A stretch of DNA of 5,261 bases from Candidatus Omnitrophota bacterium. GTDB taxonomy: Bacteria > Omnitrophota > Omnitrophia > Omnitrophales > Aquincolibacteriaceae. Under the pieces are notes generated by a model. The model saw only the letters and a program-made list of their open reading frames with translations. It was not told where the DNA came from and did no database searches. The first letter of the stretch is position 1; every line of letters begins with the position of its first letter. The stretch covers positions 1-5,261 of the forward strand of contig JAMWDC010000175.1 in NCBI GenBank assembly GCA_023819025.1, given 5' to 3'. A program made the position numbers and the translations under genes. Positions 1 to 5,197 of this stretch are shown one piece after another.

Positions 1-1
1 C

Positions 2-28
2 CGAAAACAAGGAAAGACCGTCAGTTAA
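2..28 (+). CDS. rplF: 50S ribosomal protein L6, last 8 codons and stop (5' part outside window)
   Basis: The reading frame from position 2 gives RKQGKTVS and a TAA stop at 26-28. The tail R-K-x-G-K-T-V matches the usual C-terminal end of bacterial L6 (typically RRKxGKxxK). L6 is a large-subunit protein near the factor-binding site, and rplF sits immediately before rplR in the spc operon of most bacteria, which fits here. The gap to the rplR start is 18 nt. The identification rests on a very short tail plus gene order, so the name is inferred from context more than from the sequence. Confidence 0.82.
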   Translation, partial: RKQGKTVS

Positions 29-46
29 GGATGTGTTAGGAGAATT

Positions 47-412
47 ATGAGCACGAACGTGCGAGAGATCGGGAGAATGAAACGACACCAGCGGATTTGT
101 AAGAAAATTCATGGGACCGCGGACCGACCGCGTTTGTGTGTCCATCGTTCGCTGAAAAATATTTACGTTCAAGCAATCGATGACGCGAAGGGACATACCA
201 TATGTGCGTTTTCAACAATGGATAAAAAATTTATTGAAGGAGCCTCTTGGAAAGGAAAAGTGGATCAGGCTGAAAAACTCGGTCAATACGGGGGTGCGCT
301 TCTGCTGCAAAAAGGAATCAAGCAAATTGCTTTTGACCGCGGCGGTTACAAATACCATGGCCGGATCAAGACCTTAAGCGAATCCCTTCGAAAAGCCGGG
401 ATCCAATTTTGA
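47..412 (+). CDS. rplR: 50S ribosomal protein L18
   Basis: A 121-residue L18 of normal family length (about 117-122). L18 binds 5S rRNA with L5 and helps attach the 5S particle to the central protuberance of the large subunit. Visible hallmarks are the basic N-terminus (KRHQRICKKIHGTADRPRL, residues 12-30), the R-x-x-K-x-I-Y-V-Q-A-I-D-D strand (34-46), and the conserved C-terminal block FDRGGYKYHGRIKTLSE (96-112) ending in AGIQF. The ATG at 47 has an AGGAG SD at 38-42, 4 nt upstream. An internal Met11 would remove the basic tail seen in homologues, so the first ATG is preferred. The TGA stop (410-412) lies 5 nt before the chosen rpsE start and overlaps a TTG that could also start rpsE. Confidence 0.97.
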   Translation: MSTNVREIGRMKRHQRICKKIHGTADRPRLCVHRSLKNIYVQAIDDAKGHTICAFSTMDKKFIEGASWKGKVDQAEKLGQYGGALLLQKGIKQIAFDRGGYKYHGRIKTLSESLRKAGIQF

Positions 413-417
413 AATCT

Positions 418-1005
418 ATGGATAAAGAAAAAAACGAGTCAGAGCATGTGGATGATTCAACACCGGAAGTGACGGCTGAAACTGTCCCCACGCCTGTGGA
501 ACTTGCCAAATCGGTCGCTGCGGTTGAACCGCTGACATCCTATGAAAAAGTGATACAGGTCAACCGTTGTGCAAAGGTGGTCAAGGGAGGACGGCGGTTT
601 CATTTTAGTGCTTTAGTGGTTGTTGGCAACGGTGCTGGTGAAGTGGGTTATGCGCTCGGTAAGGCTAACGAAGTCGCGGATGCGATTCGGAAGGGGTTAG
701 TAGCAGCCCACAAACGGACAATCAAAATTCGGTTAAAGGGCACTACGATCGCGCATCAGGTGTTCGGCCGCTATGGGGCGGCGAAGGTCTTTCTCAAACC
801 TGCCGCTCCGGGAACCGGAATTATTGCAGGCGGGGCAGTTCGCGCCGTCTGCGAGTCTTGCGGAATCAAGGATATCCTCACCAAAAGTTTAGGAAGTGAT
901 AATGCCATTAATGTCTTGAAGGCGACCCTTGAAGGACTCGGTCAATTGGTCGAAACGAAGGAACGGCTTGAGATTCAGCAGGAAGTCCAGAAAAATGAGA
1001 GCTAA
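418..1005 (+). CDS. rpsE: 30S ribosomal protein S5 with acidic N-terminal extension
   Basis: A 195-residue S5, against about 165-170 in E. coli and Bacillus. S5 lies near the mRNA entry channel of the small subunit and influences decoding fidelity. The double-stranded-RNA-binding N-domain is clear (EKVIQVNRCAKVVKGGRRF, residues 43-61, then FSALVVVGNGAGEVGYALGKANEV), followed by the C-domain block PGTGIIAGGAVRAVCE (131-146) and the LGSDNAINVLKAT motif. The first 40 or so residues are rich in Glu, Asp, Thr, Pro, Ala and Val and have no counterpart in E. coli S5. The start is uncertain: ATG 418 is 5 nt past the rplR stop, while TTG 409 overlaps that stop as TTGA, adds three residues, and has a weak GGGA 7 nt upstream. 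An internal GTG at 496 would give a normal-length protein but has no visible SD. The 3' end overlaps rplO by 11 nt; no rpmD lies between. Confidence 0.95.
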   Translation: MDKEKNESEHVDDSTPEVTAETVPTPVELAKSVAAVEPLTSYEKVIQVNRCAKVVKGGRRFHFSALVVVGNGAGEVGYALGKANEVADAIRKGLVAAHKRTIKIRLKGTTIAHQVFGRYGAAKVFLKPAAPGTGIIAGGAVRAVCESCGIKDILTKSLGSDNAINVLKATLEGLGQLVETKERLEIQQEVQKNES

Positions 1006-1420
1006 ATTTCCATACCGGAAAAGAAAAAAGCGTTTGGGGTGCGGAATCGGCTCGGGCCACGGTAAAACCTCCACGCGAGGTCACAAAGGCCAAGGCTCAA
1101 GGTCCGGTTCGAATCTCAGACCGGGTTTTGAAGGCGGACAAAATCCTCTCTACCGCCGGCTTCCCAAACGGGGATTTAACCGTGCCGGCCTCGCTCGACG
1201 ATACACGATTGTTAATTTACACCGCATTGCTGCATTGGACGAAGCCGAGGTCACCCCCGAGTTATTATTGTCGCGCGGTGTCATTCGTGATTTAGGGAAC
1301 GGTTTAAAGATTCTTGGAGAGGGGAAACTGACGAAACCTGTGACCGTGAAGGCTCATCGCTTCAGTGAATCGGCCAAGGCCGCGATTATTCAAGCCGGCG
1401 GTCAGGTGGTTCAGATTTAG
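995..1420 (+). CDS. rplO: 50S ribosomal protein L15
   Basis: A 141-residue L15, slightly shorter than the usual 144-150. L15 is a late-assembly large-subunit protein contacting 23S rRNA. Seen are the glycine/arginine-rich extension KRLGCGIGSGHGKTSTRGHKG (residues 12-32), the FEGGQNPLYRRLPKRGF block (45-61), and the C-terminal L15 signature region KILGEGKLTKPVTVKAHRFS to AGG (105-136). The ATG at 995 lies inside rpsE (11-nt overlap) and has AGGAA at 980-984, 10 nt upstream. The usual opening LxxLxPxxGS is not recognisable; the protein goes almost directly into the basic stretch. A TTG at 968 with AAGGA at 958-962 (5-nt spacer) would give 150 residues, but its extra residues do not look like L15. 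An open frame reaching back to 929 is judged to be a shadow of rpsE. Confidence 0.96.
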   Translation: MRAKFPYRKRKKRLGCGIGSGHGKTSTRGHKGQGSRSGSNLRPGFEGGQNPLYRRLPKRGFNRAGLARRYTIVNLHRIAALDEAEVTPELLLSRGVIRDLGNGLKILGEGKLTKPVTVKAHRFSESAKAAIIQAGGQVVQI

Positions 1421-1456
1421 GATTCGATGCCCCCGATGGCGACGGAGCGAGTGATT

Positions 1457-1462
1457 TATAAT
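1457..1462 (+). promoter_or_regulatory. Possible -10 box of a secY promoter
   Basis: A perfect TATAAT lies in the 113-nt spacer between rplO and secY, 71 nt before the secY ATG. There is no convincing -35 element at 15-18 nt spacing (the best hexamer is CGATGG) and no extended TGn motif. The long spacer in an otherwise compact operon fits an internal promoter for secY-adk-map-infA. A chance match in an A/T-rich spacer is the main alternative. Confidence 0.3.
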
Positions 1463-1515
1463 CGGAATGGCAAAAGGCAGTTCTGAGATTGAAATCTTTT
1501 AGTCCTTTTAAATGT

Positions 1516-1521
1516 GGAGGG
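1516..1521 (+). promoter_or_regulatory. secY Shine-Dalgarno with long spacer
   Basis: GGAGGG is the strongest SD-like sequence in the spacer before secY, yet GGAGG ends 13 nt before the ATG at 1534, longer than the usual 5-9 nt. A TAA at 1522-1524 in the secY frame, with no ATG, GTG or TTG between it and 1534, rules out a start closer to the SD. ATG 1534 is therefore the only reasonable start, and it matches the usual N-terminus of SecY. Confidence 0.65.
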
Positions 1522-1533
1522 TAATCGTTACTT

Positions 1534-2889
1534 ATGTTTCAAGCTTTCGGGAATATTTTTAAAGTTCCGGAACTAAGACGGAAGGTTCTTTTCACCCTCT
1601 TTATTATTTTTATTTACCGGATCGGTACTTATGTTCCAACTCCGGGCATTGACGGCGTCGCCCTGGCTAATTTTTTCCAGTCGATTGCCAGAACGCCAGG
1701 CGGACAGCTTTTCGGTATCATGGGGATGTTCTCCGGCGGGGCGTTGCAAAAAGCGACGATTTTCGCACTGGGGATTATGCCTTATATTTCATCCTCGATC
1801 ATCTTACAGCTCCTGACCGTTGTGATCCCGTATCTTGAGAAGCTGGCCAAAGAAGGCGAAGAAGGCAGAAAAAAAATTATTCAGTACACGCGTTACGGTA
1901 CGGTCCTTTTGAGTATCATTCAGACCTTTTTTATTTCCCTGTGGCTTGAAAATCCGTACGCGTTTCAAGGAACGGTGATCGTACCGAATCCGGGATGGGG
2001 CTTTCGGCTGATGACCATCCTGACCTTGACGACCGGAACGGCTTTTATCATGTGGCTGGGTGAACAGATCGACCAATACGGTATCGGGAACGGGATGTCC
2101 ATTTTGATTACAGCGGGCATTATTGAATCTATTCCCTCAGCCCTGTGGCAGACGTATCTTTTGCTCTCTCCCCTGGATCCCGCGCGTCAACAGCTGGCTT
2201 GGTGGAAATTCGCATTGATGGTCGGTTTGTTTATAGGAACCGTGGTGGGGGTGATCCTGATCATCCAGGGACAACGCAAGATCCCTGTCCAGTATGCAAA
2301 ACAAATCCGGGGGCACCGGATGTACGGAGGGCAAAGTACTTACCTGCCGCTGAAGGTGAATCAGGCCGGGATGATTCCAATCATCTTTGCTCAATCCGTG
2401 ATCCTTTTTCCCGCTACGATCGCCGGCTTTTTCCCTCACGCGGGATTGCTCAACCAAGTTGCGCAGTCGTTGGGCCGGGGTTCTTTCCTTTATTCATTTG
2501 TTTACGCCCTGTTGATTTTGTTTTTCACGTATTTTTACACGGCGATAACCTTTAATCCGATTGAGGTTAGTGATAATTTGCAGAAATACGGGGGATTTAT
2601 CCCGGGGATCCGTCCGGGGAAAAACACGGCGGAATATCTGGATTATGTCATGACCCGTATCGCGACGAGCGGTGCTGTCTTTCTTGCCGTGATCGCGCTT
2701 TTCCCGAATGTGATGCAATCACCGAGGGTTTTGAATATTCCGTTTTTGATCGCCAGTTTCTTCGGTGGCACGGGACTGCTGATTATTGTGGGGGTCGTGC
2801 TGGATACGATGAAAACTATCGAATCTCAGCTTTTGATGCGTCATTACGAAGGCTTTATCAAACGGGGCAAGCTTAAGGCGAGGCGATGA
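1534..2889 (+). CDS. secY: Preprotein translocase channel subunit SecY
   Basis: A 451-residue SecY of normal length (about 430-450), the membrane channel through which the SecA motor or the translating ribosome passes secretory and membrane proteins. Ten hydrophobic segments can be placed near residues 18-36, 75-97, 118-138, 158-176, 184-205, 225-245, 276-296, 317-338, 376-392 and 405-424. After the first comes the glycine-rich plug region GGQLFGIMGMFSGGALQ (56-72), then GIMPYISSSIILQLL. The cytosolic loop QGQRKIPVQYAKQ (245-257) and loop KYGGFIPGIRPGKNT (351-365) are the conserved SecA/ribosome contact loops; Arg360 corresponds to the functionally important Arg357 of E. coli. The basic C-terminal tail is intact. 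adk follows after 4 nt, indicating co-transcription. A run of eight A residues (1869-1876) encodes RKK within a cytosolic loop and does not break the frame. Confidence 0.98.
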   Translation: MFQAFGNIFKVPELRRKVLFTLFIIFIYRIGTYVPTPGIDGVALANFFQSIARTPGGQLFGIMGMFSGGALQKATIFALGIMPYISSSIILQLLTVVIPYLEKLAKEGEEGRKKIIQYTRYGTVLLSIIQTFFISLWLENPYAFQGTVIVPNPGWGFRLMTILTLTTGTAFIMWLGEQIDQYGIGNGMSILITAGIIESIPSALWQTYLLLSPLDPARQQLAWWKFALMVGLFIGTVVGVILIIQGQRKIPVQYAKQIRGHRMYGGQSTYLPLKVNQAGMIPIIFAQSVILFPATIAGFFPHAGLLNQVAQSLGRGSFLYSFVYALLILFFTYFYTAITFNPIEVSDNLQKYGGFIPGIRPGKNTAEYLDYVMTRIATSGAVFLAVIALFPNVMQSPRVLNIPFLIASFFGGTGLLIIVGVVLDTMKTIESQLLMRHYEGFIKRGKLKARR

Positions 2890-2893
2890 TGAT

Positions 2894-3553
2894 ATGAAAT
2901 TAATTTTTCTCGGTCCTCCGGGTGCCGGCAAAGGGACACATGCTGAAAATTTGAGCAAGCAGTATCAGGTTTCGCATTTGGCAACCGGGGATATCCTGCG
3001 GCGTCATATTCGGGAGAAAACCCCTTTAGGGATTCAAGCTAAAGATACCATTGAACGGGGAGAATTGGTGCCGGATACCCTTGTCAATCAAATGATGTTT
3101 GCGGAAATTCAGCAGGTGAAGGGTGGGAAGGGGTTTATTTTGGACGGATTCCCTCGAACCATCGGTCAGGCCGATGCCCTGTCGGAATTCCTGGAATCCG
3201 GGAAAATGAAAATCGACGCAGTCGTTAATTTCGTTGCCTCCGAAAGTGTCATCATCGATCGATTATCCGGTCGCCGCGTTTGTCCCCAATGCAACAGGAA
3301 TTACCACATCCATAATATCCCTCCTAAGAAAGAGGGCCTGTGTGACCGTTGTGGCGTTGCGTTGATTCAGCGAAAAGATGATCAGCCGGAGACGATCCGG
3401 CATCGGCTCGAGGTTTATCATAAGGAAACGGCCGCATTAGTGGATTATTATAAAAAGAAAAAGTGGCTTCATGATGTGAATGCCGATCGTGAAGTCGGCG
3501 AGGTTTTGGCGGCGTTGAAATTGCTCTTTGAGAGATTAAAAATTTCGTTATGA
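2894..3553 (+). CDS. adk: Adenylate kinase, long form with zinc-type LID
   Basis: A 219-residue long-type adenylate kinase, catalysing ATP + AMP = 2 ADP in the cytosol. It has the P-loop GPPGAGKGT (residues 7-15), the AMP-binding TGDILRRHI (31-39), the DGFPRT motif (84-89), and the LID arginines in DRLSGRR (122-128) and RKDDQPETIRHRL (160-172). The LID carries four cysteines (C130, C133, C150, C153 as CPQC and CDRC), the structural zinc site found in many Gram-positive and other bacterial enzymes and absent from E. coli Adk. The ATG at 2894 is 4 nt behind the secY stop; GAGG at 2880-2883 inside the secY end serves as SD with a 10-nt spacer. The stop overlaps the map start as ATGA. Its place between secY and map is a common bacterial arrangement. 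Confidence 0.98.
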   Translation: MKLIFLGPPGAGKGTHAENLSKQYQVSHLATGDILRRHIREKTPLGIQAKDTIERGELVPDTLVNQMMFAEIQQVKGGKGFILDGFPRTIGQADALSEFLESGKMKIDAVVNFVASESVIIDRLSGRRVCPQCNRNYHIHNIPPKKEGLCDRCGVALIQRKDDQPETIRHRLEVYHKETAALVDYYKKKKWLHDVNADREVGEVLAALKLLFERLKISL

Positions 3554-4296
3554 TTTCGCTTAAGTCCAAACGGGAGATTCAAACGATCCGCGAGGCAGGC
3601 GAAATCATAAAGCAGGTTTTGGCGAAAGTCGAAGCGTCGATTCGGCCGGGTGTAACGACCGAAGAACTTGATCGAAGCGCAGAGACCATCATTCGGGAGC
3701 AGGGCGCTGAGCCCGCCTTTAAAGGTTACCGCGGTTTCCCGAAAGCTGCGTGCATTTCGATCAACGAAGAAGTCGTCCACGGGATCCCGGGTCCGAGACA
3801 GATCAAGGACAAAGATATTGTGAGTTTTGATGTCGGTGTTAAATGGAAGGGATACTTTGCTGATGCCGCGCGCACATGGGCGGTCGGGGACGTAGATGAA
3901 GTCAGGCTGCGATTAATCCGTACAACCTATGAAGCCCTGAAAGCCTGTTTGAAGGCATATCGGCCGGGGTGCCGTATCGGTGATCTGTCGGCCGCTATTC
4001 AGGAGCATGTGGAATCACAATATTTCAATGTGATCCGCGATTATGTTGGACACGGAATCGGCCGTGAAATTCACGAAGATCCGCAGGTACCCAATTACGG
4101 CCAGCCCGGACAGGGGCCGAAGGTGGAACCCGGTCTGGTACTTGCCATTGAACCCATGGTGACGGAAGGCCATTGGAGTGTTGAAACACTCGAAAACGGG
4201 TGGACCGTGGTTACCAAAGACCGAAAGCTGGCCAGTCATTATGAAGATACGATTGCTTTTATGGAGTCCGGCTACATTAATTTAACCGGGGATTGA
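3550..4296 (+). CDS. map: Type I methionine aminopeptidase
   Basis: A 248-residue type I enzyme that removes the initiator methionine from nascent proteins when the second residue is small, after deformylation. All five expected metal ligands are visible: D94 (SFDVG), D105 (YFADAARTW), H168 (YVGHGIG), E201 (AIEPMV) and E232 (HYEDTIA). The catalytic-pocket histidines H77 (EEVVHGIP) and H175 (EIHEDPQVPN) are also present. There is no N-terminal zinc-finger extension or type II insertion, and the length is normal (about 248-264). The start overlaps the adk stop as ATGA (3550-3553), a typical translational-coupling junction. It ends just before infA, as in Bacillus. Nothing appears truncated. Confidence 0.98.
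   Translation: MISLKSKREIQTIREAGEIIKQVLAKVEASIRPGVTTEELDRSAETIIREQGAEPAFKGYRGFPKAACISINEEVVHGIPGPRQIKDKDIVSFDVGVKWKGYFADAARTWAVGDVDEVRLRLIRTTYEALKACLKAYRPGCRIGDLSAAIQEHVESQYFNVIRDYVGHGIGREIHEDPQVPNYGQPGQGPKVEPGLVLAIEPMVTEGHWSVETLENGWTVVTKDRKLASHYEDTIAFMESGYINLTGD
4288..4292 (+). promoter_or_regulatory. Likely infA ribosome binding site that favours the GTG start
   Basis: GGGGA lies 9 nt before GTG 4302 but directly against the alternative TTG at 4293, where it could not act as an SD. This spacing and the match to the canonical IF1 N-terminus favour GTG 4302. The purine run is only a modest SD match, so coupling to map termination at 4294-4296 probably contributes. Confidence 0.45.
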
Positions 4297-4301
4297 AGAA
4301 C

Positions 4302-4520
4302 GTGCCTAAAGAAGACGCCATAGAGGTTGAAGGGACTGTTGTCGAGCCGCTCCCAAATGCGATGTTTCGCGTCGAGCTTGAGAACGGTCATAAGGTCTTG
4401 GCGCATATTTCTGGAAAAATGAGGATGCATTATATTCGCATCCTGCCGGGGGATCGCGTCAAAGTGGAACTTTCGCCTTATGATTTAAACCGGGGACGGA
4501 TCACCTTTCGTATTAAATAG
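4302..4520 (+). CDS. infA: Translation initiation factor IF-1
   Basis: A 72-residue IF-1, exactly the usual length, forming a single OB fold of the S1 type. It binds the ribosomal A site during initiation and supports IF2 and IF3. The family pattern is nearly complete: KEDAIEVEGTVVEPLPNAMFRVELENGH (residues 3-30), LAHISGKMRMHYIRILPGDRV (33-53) and VELSPYDLNRGRITFR (55-70). The GTG start at 4302 makes the protein begin MPKEDAIE, like the MAKEDxIE of other species. A TTG at 4293, overlapping the map stop as TTGA, would add only three residues and is less likely. The gene starts 5 nt after the map stop and is followed by a 98-nt spacer before rpmJ. Confidence 0.96.
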   Translation: MPKEDAIEVEGTVVEPLPNAMFRVELENGHKVLAHISGKMRMHYIRILPGDRVKVELSPYDLNRGRITFRIK

Positions 4521-4543
4521 AAATTTTAACGATTCGGATAACC

Positions 4544-4549
4544 TATACT
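4544..4549 (+). promoter_or_regulatory. Possible weak -10 box before rpmJ
   Basis: TATACT matches the -10 consensus at five of six positions and lies in the 98-nt spacer after infA. No -35 hexamer is visible at 15-18 nt spacing (that region is an A/T run at the infA stop). It could supply extra rpmJ transcription, but the motif alone is common enough to occur by chance. Confidence 0.18.
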
Positions 4550-4618
4550 TGTTGCAAAGCTGCGAGTTATCAGCCGGCGAAAGAGGATGGTTGGGAAGGA
4601 ACGTCCGAGAAAGGTACC

Positions 4619-4732
4619 ATGAAGGTTCGAAGTTCGGTAAAAAGAATTTGTGAACATTGCAAAATTGTTCGCCGCCGTCGTGTGGTGTATGTGATTTGTA
4701 GCAATCCCAAGCACAAACAACGGCAAGGATGA
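4619..4732 (+). CDS. rpmJ: 50S ribosomal protein L36, zinc-binding form
   Basis: A 37-residue protein matching bacterial L36 end to end: MKVRSSVKRICEHCK at the start, a basic RRRR core (residues 18-21), and VICSNPKHKQRQG at the end. The zinc ligands C11, C14, C27 and H32 are all present, so this is the zinc-containing C+ form rather than the cysteine-free paralogue some bacteria express under zinc shortage. L36 is a small late-binding protein of the large subunit. The ATG has AAGG at 4611-4614, 4 nt upstream. The TGA stop at 4730-4732 is immediately followed by an intrinsic terminator. The position between infA and rpsM is the usual one. Confidence 0.97.
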   Translation: MKVRSSVKRICEHCKIVRRRRVVYVICSNPKHKQRQG

Positions 4733-4763
4733 AACGCAGGCCTCTTGGCCGGCGTCGTTTTTT
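4733..4763 (+). terminator. Intrinsic terminator behind rpmJ
   Basis: The hairpin pairs ACGC (4734-4737) with GCGT (4752-4755) and GGCC (4739-4742) with GGCC (4747-4750), separated by one A-G mismatch and closed by a TCTT loop. Two bases later comes a run of six T residues (4758-4763). An alternative outer stem, AAACG (4732-4736) with CGTTT (4756-4760), would bring the stem up to the T run. A G/C-rich stem followed by a T tract is the classic Rho-independent form. It sits where the spc operon ends in E. coli, between rpmJ and rpsM. It may be partial, letting some transcription continue into rpsM. Confidence 0.75.
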
Positions 4764-4805
4764 CGGTCCGAGTGGATATGGGCGGGTGTGTATGAATAAG
4801 ATGCT

Positions 4806-4811
4806 AAGGAG
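4806..4811 (+). promoter_or_regulatory. rpsM Shine-Dalgarno, sets the start at ATG 4817
   Basis: AAGGAG, preceded by a T so that it reads TAAGGAG, is among the best SD matches in the window and lies 5 nt before ATG 4817. An in-frame GTG at 4811 overlaps the SD itself and cannot be the start. Confidence 0.8.
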
Positions 4812-4816
4812 TGGTT

Positions 4817-5185
4817 ATGCCACGAATATTAGGAGTTGATATTCCGAGAGACAAAAGGGTGCTGATTGCCTTAACTTATCTTTACGGTGTCGGTAAATCT
4901 CTTTCGGCAAAAATCCTCCGGGAAGTTCAAATCAACCCGAATTTAAGGGCCAAGGATCTGACCGAAAAGGATATCTCGGCGATTACCGGATATATTCAAC
5001 ATCAGGGGATTAAGGTTGAGGGAGATCTCAGGCGAGAGGTCCAGCAAAATATCAAACGCTTGATGGATATCCGTTGTTATCGGGGTGGACGGCATCTGAA
5101 AGGCCTTCCGGTTCGAGGGCAAAGGACGCATACGAATTCGAGGACCCGCAAAGGTCCCCGCAAGGCGATCGCCGGCAAGAAGTAA
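4817..5185 (+). CDS. rpsM: 30S ribosomal protein S13
   Basis: A 122-residue S13, normal length (about 118-126). S13 sits in the head of the small subunit, contacts tRNA and forms intersubunit bridges. The N-terminus MPRILGVDIPRDKRV and the helix-two-turn-helix region ALTYLYGVGKSLSAKIL (residues 18-34) are typical. The S13 signature YRGGRHLKGLPVRGQRTHTN (88-107) is complete, followed by the basic tail RTRKGPRKAIAGKK that reaches toward the P site. The start is fixed by TAAGGAG. In E. coli rpsM opens the alpha operon; the terminator upstream here agrees with that boundary, but no clear promoter can be seen between the T run and the SD. rpsK follows after 12 nt, so the two are surely co-transcribed. 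Confidence 0.98.
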   Translation: MPRILGVDIPRDKRVLIALTYLYGVGKSLSAKILREVQINPNLRAKDLTEKDISAITGYIQHQGIKVEGDLRREVQQNIKRLMDIRCYRGGRHLKGLPVRGQRTHTNSRTRKGPRKAIAGKK

Positions 5186-5197
5186 TAGGAACCGATA

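Noticed and set aside
929..994. Upstream extension of the rplO frame to ATG 929
   Set aside because: The extra residues lie entirely within rpsE in another frame and do not resemble L15, so this is a shadow of the S5 gene.
1024..1030. A AAA AAG heptamer in the reading phase used for -1 frameshifting in dnaX, within rplO
   Set aside because: Lys-Lys codons are expected in the basic L15 N-terminus. A -1 shift would run into TAA at 1063-1065 after about 11 codons and give no meaningful product, and I see no clear downstream stimulatory hairpin.
1869..1876. Run of eight A residues in secY as a possible phase-variable tract
   Set aside because: SecY is essential and the tract encodes RKK in a conserved loop. 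The frame is intact and there is no sign of an alternative product.
2145..2555. 136-codon same-strand frame inside secY
   Set aside because: It lies completely within conserved SecY membrane segments in another frame and matches no family I recognise.
1804..2958. Several antisense frames of 74-106 codons opposite secY
   Set aside because: They overlie a fully conserved gene, show no recognisable motifs and are rich in Arg, Gln, His and Pro, as expected for reverse-strand shadows.
4551..4618. Possible structured small RNA in the infA-rpmJ spacer (purine-rich part resembling RNase P RNA segments)
   Set aside because: Only short purine-rich matches are seen, with no consistent long stems or conserved RNase P core. 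The stretch is too short for such an RNA.
4526..4726. Antisense 66-codon frame over the infA-rpmJ spacer and rpmJ
   Set aside because: Most of it is the complement of rpmJ, and no SD or recognisable motif supports it.
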